The notes under the pieces are model-generated. The model was not told the origin of the DNA, ran no database searches, and saw only the letters and a list, made by a program, of their open reading frames with translations. Below, piece after piece: positions 59,301 through 64,000 of a stretch of 64,000 nt of DNA (positions are counted from its first letter, which is position 1; each line of letters opens with the position of its first letter). This DNA is from Pterois miles (taxonomy: Eukaryota; Chordata; Actinopteri; Perciformes; Scorpaenidae): positions 7,900,501-7,964,500 of the forward strand of contig CAMQGK010000341.1 of NCBI GenBank assembly GCA_947000775.1, read 5' to 3'. The position numbers and the translations under genes are program-made.

Positions 59301-61480
59301 TTTTAGTATTCCAGTATGACCAGAAAGCGAGGAATCTCTGGGTCTGTCTTTCCGTATGTCCTTTGCATATCTCTAGAGCCGCTCATCGGACTGACTTCAC
59401 ACTTGATGGGTGTATTGATCAGGACCCACGGGAGTGCTGTGTTGAATGTACTAGAACAGTTAACTGTAACTTATGAACCATAACTCTCAGAAACAAAATA
59501 ACTTTTTCCTGGATTTTATGGGGCCAGATGAACATATCCATATAAGACTGATTTTCCCACATTTTGAATTGTGTCCAAGTCATATTTTTTGCTACTACTC
59601 ATACAGATTTTGAGCAATTGTCACTAAATGTGGTACAGAAAATATCTGGACCAAGCCGGGAAAAATTACTTTATTGGATTTTTTAATGTTCCTTACTGTT
59701 TTGCTATAACTGGCCCTTATATTACAAAAAATGTCGTGTCTCTTGAACGCATTGTGCTATTGCAGGCACATTTGGTGGACGTGTAAATGTGATGTCTGAG
59801 AGACCGTGGCAAATTTGGTGTAATTTGATTAATAGGTGGCGCTGTAGCAGCATCGTCTTATTATAAAGAAAGGACTCTTTGCAATCAGCTTCACATTTGG
59901 CGGGTTCAAGTAGCTGTACCATGTTTCTCGACAACGCTGAAAATCGGCCTTTTCTGGATGAGCATGCACTCTGAATGGGCACTAGTGAAATCCTACAATG
60001 CTATATGTTTATACTGAACGTGTGATGTCTAGATAATTATTAAAGGTTATTACACACAAATGTAGTGGTAGGGGTTTAGCTAGTTCTTGTGTGCCTTGAT
60101 ATAATTTGGATAGTAGCATTAAGGATATAATGCAGCCTTTATCCATGGTCCGCTGTGCAATGTAAGAATCTGTCAAAGTAGAGGAAGGAGAGGTTAGGTC
60201 AGAGGTCAAAAAGCTCACCACACTTCAAGCACGGGTCCTTGATGTTCTCCCAGACCACTCTGAAGACTGTGGAGCTTTCTTCCCATGCGGCTGATCCTGT
60301 ATATTAGCCACTGCAAAAAATGCGGGGGTTGGGGTGTCTATTTGTGCGTGTGTGTGCGTATGTAGGGTGAGGAAGCATCTTAAAAAGTGGCAGCTGCTTG
60401 CAATTTCTCAGCCTCAGCGTCTGCGAGTGACCTGCCCAGGGCCTCCCTCTGATCTTGCCAAGGCTGTGTGTAGCCTCTCTGGAGAAGGTTGAGAGGTGGT
60501 GGTGGGGGAGGCACACAAAACTATGTCAGTTATGGCTAAGAAAGCTACCCTAACCCTTACTCATTCTTGACAGACTTTATACAAAACACAGGGGGAGGCA
60601 TGCATGCTAACATTTCTCAAGCTGGGATGGTCCCGGATTGCTAAACTCTTGTGTTTACAACAGGGATGCTGTGGTCGCTGTGGACCGCCACGCTGGCAAG
60701 GAGTCAGACGAATTCCAGCCACAGAAACGGACCAAGATATATGGGATAGCCACAGCCTATGCCCAGTGTCCGTCAGGTAAACATACAGGGACATATATTC
60801 CCCATGAATTCCCCTTAAAATGTTTGCTCTTGGAGTCTTAAAAATGTTTGTTGATTTGCTTTATTTACCCAGCAAGTGGTGAGAAAACACTCCCAGTCCC
60901 ACTGAAAAGCCATTCCTAGAAATAGCTGCTTGACCTTTGTACATTTGGGGGTTACCTTTGAGTCAGCCTTACGATCCATTTACTTTTCAGGGCCTAGCAG
61001 CTTAGTTAAGTGACCTCTGTAAAGAGCTATAAAAGCAACAGGATGGATTCTGCAGCTAGTATTCATCATTAAGTGAAGGGATGATTGATGTTACAGTGCA
61101 GCACCAGGCCTTGTCGTCTCCTCTAGATAAGGCTGCATGCATAAAGCAGGGAATGTGGAGTCAAGGGAGAGGGGCCTCCAACATCTGGAGTTTGCTGTGT
61201 TTCATTTAAGAGTGTATATATCTGTTGAACAAACAATGAAGAGACTGTTTCCTGCCATCCCCTGCTACGATGGCTTATGATTTACAGAAATGCCCCGGGA
61301 TGTCCCACATTAATAACAGTTTGTGTATGTTTTTTTTTCTGTCCTCCAGGGCAAAACTACTGTGCTGTGAACAACGGGGGCTGTACTCACCTCTGTTTAG
61401 CAACCCCTACCGGCCGCTCCTGCAAATGTCCCAGTAATGTCGTGGGTGTGGGCTGCGTGGAGAGAGATGGCGGGTACTGA
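41669..61480 (+). CDS. nid1: nid1, nidogen-1 (entactin), complete
   Basis: Secreted basement-membrane glycoprotein that links laminin gamma-1 to collagen IV and perlecan. Twenty coding exons (listed separately) join in one frame to 1,207 residues (human 1,247). Domains by approximate residue: signal peptide 1-22; NIDO/G1 about 90-265; acidic linker 265-345; EGF1 352-393; G2 beta-barrel 395-622; EGF2 627-668; calcium-binding EGF3 669-711; EGF4 717-759; calcium-binding EGF5 760-799; thyroglobulin type-1 801-876; six-bladed YWTD propeller (laminin binding) about 905-1150; EGF6 1165-1203. The exon count equals my recollection of human NID1. Start chosen at 41669 because it opens a signal peptide followed by GEFFQFGP, the homologue of human QELFPFGP. 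Unusual: the EGF2 RGD is NGD, while RGD appears in G1. The a/b paralogue is undetermined; nid2 fits less well. Confidence 0.97.
42381..42447. repeat. (TA)n microsatellite
   Basis: About 33 TA units. Confidence 0.97.
43187..43735. mobile_element. hAT-like MITE (agtggtggaagaagta ... ttactctccatcactg)
   Basis: The termini are inverted (cagtgatggagagtaac on the minus strand). Flanks ttaaagat (43179-43186) and ataaagat (43736-43743) agree at 7 of 8 bases. The interior contains tactcaagtacagtacttga, typical of this widespread fish family. Confidence 0.72.
43951..43975. repeat. (GT)n microsatellite
   Basis: About 12 GT units. Confidence 0.95.
44233..44896 (-). mobile_element. TIR/30-bp-minisatellite element, copy 3 (both ends)
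   Basis: Left ccgattcgactgttatcagg and right ctgacaacagtctaatcgg are inverted, and the similarity continues inward for about 55 bp at roughly 75%. The interior has six or so 30-bp-type units (acaaaactacaacttctttaggttt variants, read in parts). No TSD found. Confidence 0.68.
44938..45240 (+). CDS. nid1: nid1 exon 2: NIDO domain, first half
   Basis: 101 codons, INTNGFVATAEP to RGDGIEKK. It carries LDTSDGVGKVFFRQD and HAVVITWADV. An RGD triplet lies at residues 162-164 (45217-45225). Confidence 0.96.
45315..45541 (+). CDS. nid1: nid1 exon 3: NIDO domain, second half
   Basis: RNTFQLVIASLETASYAIVL through ASVRALAE. Entered in phase 0; exits with two bases. Confidence 0.95.
45623..45927 (+). CDS. 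nid1: nid1 exon 4: NIDO end and acidic linker
   Basis: ETNSGVRGVWVYEIG, then a Pro/Glu-rich linker with EEEE, ending LVVDDTDINVD. It is shorter than the human linker, which accounts for much of the length difference. Confidence 0.94.
46005..46145 (+). CDS. nid1: nid1 exon 5: EGF-like 1
   Basis: FSYNLGTCANNRNKC to GNGIQCVAEG. Six cysteines in EGF order. Confidence 0.96.
46146..47361 (+). other. nid1: nid1 intron 5
   Basis: No gene. An A/T-rich block of aataaata units occupies about 46725-46920 and opens spurious minus-strand frames. Confidence 0.6.
46725..46920. repeat. AT-rich low-complexity (aaataaata) block
   Basis: Repeated aataaataaatac-like units with drift. Confidence 0.75.
47362..47613 (+). 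CDS. nid1: nid1 exon 6: G2 domain part 1
   Basis: NGKVYGKVHVGNFPSPVEF to EQPGFKNGFSIIG. Includes DLHSYVVVNDGRSYVAIS, the start of the perlecan- and collagen-binding G2 barrel. Confidence 0.96.
47896..48096 (+). CDS. nid1: nid1 exon 7: G2 domain part 2
   Basis: GGEFTRQAEVTFLPGNEKL to YSEIYQYSNN, with the conserved FKGIDEHDHL. Confidence 0.96.
48097..49245 (+). other. nid1: nid1 intron 7
   Basis: The right two-thirds hold a LINE remnant. 48097-48600 shows nothing recognisable. Confidence 0.55.
48600..49180 (+). pseudogene. L1-type LINE ORF2 C-terminal remnant
   Basis: One frame from 48602 reads RLLQYNWILRTYITPSKPP, FDPNVPGTCFKCNIAK, then past a TGA HCLWECNVVKSFWLEVLDMI and KLCILHIYPNDF, then past a TAA AKRAIAIGWKN. 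The Cys-His-Cys segment with FHCLWEC and FW, and the WK near the end, match the C-terminal part of L1/Tx1-type ORF2 proteins. In-frame stops show it is dead, and the reverse transcriptase and 5' part are absent. Same strand as nid1. Confidence 0.7.
49246..49479 (+). CDS. nid1: nid1 exon 8: G2 domain part 3
   Basis: ITSSSTRDYVVSLPDGS, YQWRQTITFQSC and LSVDQVFVMYDANNELIRFA. Ends the G2 barrel. Confidence 0.96.
49647..49784 (+). CDS. nid1: nid1 exon 9: EGF-like 2
   Basis: NPCFTGRHGCDTNAVC to AAGFNGDGRTCY. The mammalian GFRGDGRTC is GFNGDGRTC here (NGD at 49760-49768). Confidence 0.96.
49812..50930. repeat. dispersed repeat (gcaaggaatctctgtctgtc family), interrupted twice
   Basis: Matches 59320-59960 in order: rgaatctctg, tctagarccgctc-like, acttcacacttg, cgggacc, cagaaacaa, gagaaatcgtcacc-like, ttttgctatagctggccct and catttggtggac. 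In this copy two stretches, 50211-50276 and about 50370-50615, break the alignment and are insertions. Confidence 0.65.
50211..50276 (+). mobile_element. internally deleted TGGA-tail SINE stub (66 bp)
   Basis: Head gctgcacggtggtgcc is joined directly to cgaccctgaacaggataagc and ggttgcagatggatggatg. The whole middle, including the B box, is missing. It sits inside the repeat at 49812, where the sister copy at 59320 has no such sequence. Confidence 0.78.
51302..51430 (+). CDS. nid1: nid1 exon 10: calcium-binding EGF-like 3
   Basis: DIDECRENPQICGSHAICNN to DGQTCV. The DIDEC start and NQPGTFRCEC fit calcium-binding EGF. Confidence 0.96.
51431..52686 (+). other. nid1: nid1 intron 10
   Basis: No gene. 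Contains the gttacgtaac-rich block at 52115-52460. Confidence 0.6.
52115..52460. repeat. degenerate tandem repeat of gttttacgtaacattgt units
   Basis: The motifs acgtaac, gtaacgtt and ttacattgttac recur every 10-25 bases without a fixed period. Confidence 0.65.
52687..52830 (+). CDS. nid1: nid1 exon 11: EGF-like 4
   Basis: DACEDGTHNCDIPERAQC to GFIGDGRVCQ, with YTGGSSYICTCLPG as in human. Confidence 0.96.
53234..53622. repeat. possible TIR repeat (gggctgtacgc ... gggtcatccct) around a CA tract
   Basis: attcgaagcttcg on the left and gttgaagctttgaaggattcg on the right are roughly inverted. This resembles the fish 'gaatattcgaagcttcg' MITEs. Confidence 0.45.
53324..53396. repeat. (CA)n microsatellite
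   Basis: About 36 uninterrupted CA units. Confidence 0.97.
54700..54819 (+). CDS. nid1: nid1 exon 12: calcium-binding EGF-like 5
   Basis: DIDECQPGRCHQDAVCYNTQ to YYGDGFYCSP. The acceptor is gaag rather than cag; the phase is correct. Confidence 0.95.
54820..55278 (+). other. nid1: nid1 intron 12
   Basis: No supportable feature seen. Confidence 0.6.
55279..55506 (+). CDS. nid1: nid1 exon 13: thyroglobulin type-1 domain
   Basis: ERTKTQCESHRDSLQG to GPGSRPM. Contains the signature QCHGSTGHCWCVDRNGQEI. Confidence 0.96.
55678..55850 (+). CDS. nid1: nid1 exon 14: linker and propeller entry
   Basis: Pro-rich linker, then PPGTHLLFAQSGRIEHVPLE and KAVLHLP. Exits in phase 0. Confidence 0.95.
55851..57249 (+). 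other. nid1: nid1 intron 14 (1.4 kb)
   Basis: No supportable feature seen. Confidence 0.6.
57250..57376 (+). CDS. nid1: nid1 exon 15: propeller blade (YWTE)
   Basis: EKVIIGVAYDCVDKMVYWTE, then ITSPSISKASIQGGEPTAVI. YWTD appears as YWTE. Confidence 0.96.
57451..57622 (+). CDS. nid1: nid1 exon 16: propeller blade (FWTD)
   Basis: LDSPEGITIDHLGRTMFWTD, then DRIEVASLDGSQRRVIID and DLVNPRAIITDPPN. Confidence 0.96.
57623..58863 (+). other. nid1: nid1 intron 16
   Basis: Mostly repeat: a TIR element at 57817-58330, followed to about 58660 by phrases common in fish repeats (ttgaagaagacttg, cacttttcagacctggagc). Confidence 0.55.
57817..58330. mobile_element. non-autonomous TIR element (ggtgccttcaaatggggtcg)
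   Basis: The left arm ggtgccttcaaatggggtcg, then gtttaccatgtttacgag, recurs inverted as ctcgtaaacatggtaaaccc, then taccccattttaaggtacc. Arms about 45 bp; no coding content. Confidence 0.7.
58864..59021 (+). CDS. nid1: nid1 exon 17: propeller blade (YWAD)
   Basis: NLYWADWNRDAPKIETSYMD, then DDLGLPNGLTYD and LLCWADA. Near-identical to human. Confidence 0.96.
59100..59223 (+). CDS. nid1: nid1 exon 18: propeller blade
   Basis: GTHKMECIHPGHGDRRKVME to GKNIYYTDWR. Ends with two bases of an Arg codon. Confidence 0.95.
59224..60663 (+). other. nid1: nid1 intron 18
   Basis: The repeat at 59320-59960 fills the left half. 59960-60663 shows nothing recognisable. Confidence 0.55.
59320..59960. repeat. 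dispersed repeat (gaggaatctctgggtctgtc family), uninterrupted copy
   Basis: Sister of 49812-50930 but without its two insertions. Ends near catgtttctcgac and gaaaatcggcc. Confidence 0.65.
60664..60776 (+). CDS. nid1: nid1 exon 19: propeller end
   Basis: DAVVAVDRHAGKESDEFQPQ, then TKIYGIATAYAQCPS. Confidence 0.96.
60777..61349 (+). other. nid1: nid1 intron 19
   Basis: No supportable feature seen. Confidence 0.6.
61350..61480 (+). CDS. nid1: nid1 exon 20: EGF-like 6 and stop
   Basis: QNYCAVNNGGCTHLCLATP to GVGCVERDGGY, then TGA at 61478-61480. The C-terminal EGF packs on the propeller in the family. Confidence 0.96.
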
Positions 61481-61912
61481 CAGGAGGCGGCTGTGCTCTG
61501 AGTTGACACTGTTTGACCGCAAATTAGGAGCCACTCAGCATTACTAAACTATAGCTGCTGAAAATGCCACTGAAAACCAGAGGTGAACTTACTGTGCCTT
61601 TTATTGCTCAGTGTTATGCTTATCTACATTTTTACATTTCCCTTTATAAAATCACATCTGCCGACTGTTGAGAATTGTAAATATAAACACTATTATTTTT
61701 CCTGAGTGCACATAAACTGAGAATAAAGCTCAAGGGATACATAATTTAATGTGAAATTCATCACAGCGATGCATGGCGTCATCTCATGTCGGTTGTGTTA
61801 CACTGTGGCATGTTTGGATTCGATTATCTCGTGGAGGTATTATTGTGGAGTAGGACTAGAGTCTGTACAAGCTGGTGGGATGAGTTTACATGCTGGGCAG
61901 CAAAAGAATAAA
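61481..61912 (+). other. nid1: nid1 3' UTR with poly(A) signals
   Basis: AATAAA at 61722-61727 and 61907-61912. The transcript probably ends just after one of these. Confidence 0.6.
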
Positions 61913-63083
61913 CATTTTTTTCTAACATGTTGGTCTGCTGTGTCTGTGACTCCTGTGTGATAATAGCAACACCGTGTGGTAGGTAGGGTCCATTACAAAC
62001 ATGATGTAGGCAGGTGGCGCCAAAGTACAGTAAACCTTGCAAGGAATAGTTTGTCCTGTGCCATGGCTGAACCAGTCAAAGACTGATTTATCTTTATAAA
62101 TGTAGAATATGTGAATGTTTGTATGGTCACATTTATTCTCAGTTCTATTGGAGTTATGGTTGTTGTTGATTTACTTTTAAAATTATATTTTTCAGCTCTT
62201 TTTTATATATTGCATATAAATTTTCCACATGATCATGTATTTCTAATTCATTGAATAGAAGTTTACTTGAATAACTGGGTGCATTTAATTTCCCATGACA
62301 CTGGGCCAACAACCAGCCCTATCATACTGCATGTACCGTTTGTATTGTTGTGCTCACATCATGTCCTGTGTCCAAAATGCAATGTGGCAGTGGTATGACG
62401 TCTCTGCTCTGATGATATGAGGGAAAACAAAATGCTGCTGCCACCCACACAGTCTGTATGCTGCTGCTGCTTCTGCTGCAAAAAGGGAGACACGTTCCTA
62501 CGTCAGTGGTGCATTAAGGGGCGCTTGATAAACTCGGAAAATGGTCGAATTCACACATAAGCTGCAACCCTACTGACACCACAGCATTCACATAAGGGTT
62601 GCAACTGAATTTCCGTTATTGGCTAATTAGTGATTTAAAAATATAGCTACTTGCAAAATATCAGAGAAAAGTTTGGCTCAAACAATTAATTAATTCACTA
62701 AATAGCCAGTAATTGTTTTGTTTGTCAGCCTTCAAAGATGGAGGTCAAAACTTACAGCTACACTGTGATTTGTGAATTAATATCGTGAGTGGTGGTTGAT
62801 ACAGTATATATTTAATATTAAAACATCTCAGGGGTGATTTTTGACTCCGTTTAGGGGTGCTCAAGCACACCTAAATTTCATCTCAGCACCCTTAAAAGAT
62901 AATAATCAAACCCTCTGAGATCGCCGACATTACTGTCTTTAAGAGGCTGTAACAGACTCCTTTTAAAGGCTAAAGTGAATATATTGGTATCATAGGAAAT
63001 TAGAAACCCTAAGGAATCCTTTGGTCACCCCCTGTTGGGACTCGCCGCTGCCTGTGGCTCCTAAAAGCAGGCCAGTATCTATC

Positions 63084-63121
<38 letters not shown>

Positions 63122-64000
63122 CAGACATATAGATAAAACAAGAATTTTCATATATAATTTACTAATTCAGATCAGAACTGTATTTTTACCGGTATAGTAC
63201 CAACAGTATTGGTTAATTTATAGAGAGTCACAAACGTACCACCGTTCATGAACGCAATACTTTGATTGATTGGTGATTTAATTGTGAGTTATCCAATAGA
63301 AAGCAGAACAGAAGTCAGTGGGCGGGTCACCGGCTCTGAGCGCTTATTATATTTACCGTTTTGTCCCTCAGACTAGTCTGCGAGGATTATTTGTACCTTG
63401 TGCAACTGGGATAGCAACAGATAATTCAGTCTCTGCGTTTTGCGATTCACCGGATGACTAAACTTAAATTTTGTTTATCAAGAGGATTCACACACGGTAT
63501 TTTTAGGTCTAGCTACTTGTGAACGTTGAGCAAATACAAATGAAAATATGTCAACAAAATTAGCTTGAGATTTTTGTGACGAACCGTCATCGGTCCCTCA
63601 CTCAAAAGGGTGGTATTGTATGGGACTGTCTTGCAGTCAACGCTGAGGGCAAAATAACACAAGTAATCAGTCTGCTGGACGAAGGCTAGCATTAGCTGGG
63701 TTTAATTTATGGGAAACGACGGTATGTATGAAATTGAATTATTCCCATGTGAAAGTGGGTATTATCACGTAGCTATAGCTTGTGGTCTGTTTGTTTAGGT
63801 AAATGCCGTTTACGATGTGTTCGTCCCTCTCTGCTACACAGTTTTGACAGCTGCCTAACGTTACACAGAGCGATGCGGTACAACAACAGCTAACGTTATG
63901 ACTGTTAGCGAGACTGCAAAAATTTCCGGAAAATAAATTTTGTTCATTAAAATAGATGTTTGAGCTCATTAGGTGTATCGCCTGTAAGGGTAATATAGTA
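61913..64000. other. intergenic DNA downstream of nid1
   Basis: No coding exon is visible. It contains the GATA tract at 63084 and, at 63340-63720, a more CpG-containing stretch that could be a 5' UTR exon of the next gene. By human synteny that would be lyst on the same strand, which is inference only. Confidence 0.5.
63084..63121. repeat. (GATA)n microsatellite
   Basis: About nine uninterrupted GATA units. Confidence 0.95.

Noticed and set aside
1..64000. CRISPR array, operon, phage or other prokaryotic-style system
   Set aside because: The window is intron-containing vertebrate DNA. The tandem arrays have no spacer structure and no associated genes.

Overview
The window is vertebrate genomic DNA, almost certainly from a teleost fish. 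It has intron-split genes with canonical GT-AG junctions, orthologues of three human 1q42 genes, and dense teleost-type repeats (SINEs with an ATCC/TGGA tail, hAT-like MITEs, long AT and CA microsatellites). The repeats look percomorph-like, but that is an impression rather than a measurement. No bacterial, viral or CRISPR-type system is visible.

Layout. (1) 1-27565, + strand: the 3' part of egln1 (PHD2, the HIF prolyl hydroxylase oxygen sensor). The end of the large first coding exon (1-224) and coding exons 2-5 are present. The stop codon is at 26240-26242, followed by a 3' UTR with poly(A) signals. The 16.5-kb and 8.9-kb introns are filled with repeats. (2) 29307-35356, - strand: a complete gpr137b, a seven-transmembrane lysosomal protein, in seven coding exons encoding 390 residues. 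(3) 41669-61480, + strand: a complete nid1 (nidogen-1/entactin, a basement-membrane linker), in twenty coding exons encoding 1,207 residues. All three reading frames close exactly across every junction. (4) 61913-64000: downstream intergenic DNA with a GATA microsatellite and, perhaps, a 5' exon of the next gene.

The three genes have unrelated jobs: oxygen sensing, lysosomal/mTORC1 signalling and extracellular matrix. They are neighbours by synteny, not an operon. gpr137b and nid1 are head-to-head, as in human. Their direct adjacency to egln1 differs from human, where EGLN1 lies megabases away on the same arm.

The rest is a layered repeat landscape. Target-site duplications are readable around several insertions. 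The most interesting points are: two hAT-like elements that differ in the copy number of an internal 55-bp repeat; a terminal-inverted-repeat element with an internal 30-bp minisatellite, present three times around gpr137b/nid1; a perfect 27-bp-arm palindrome that one repeat copy has and its sister lacks; several nested insertions; and an apparent move of the integrin-type RGD motif in nidogen-1.
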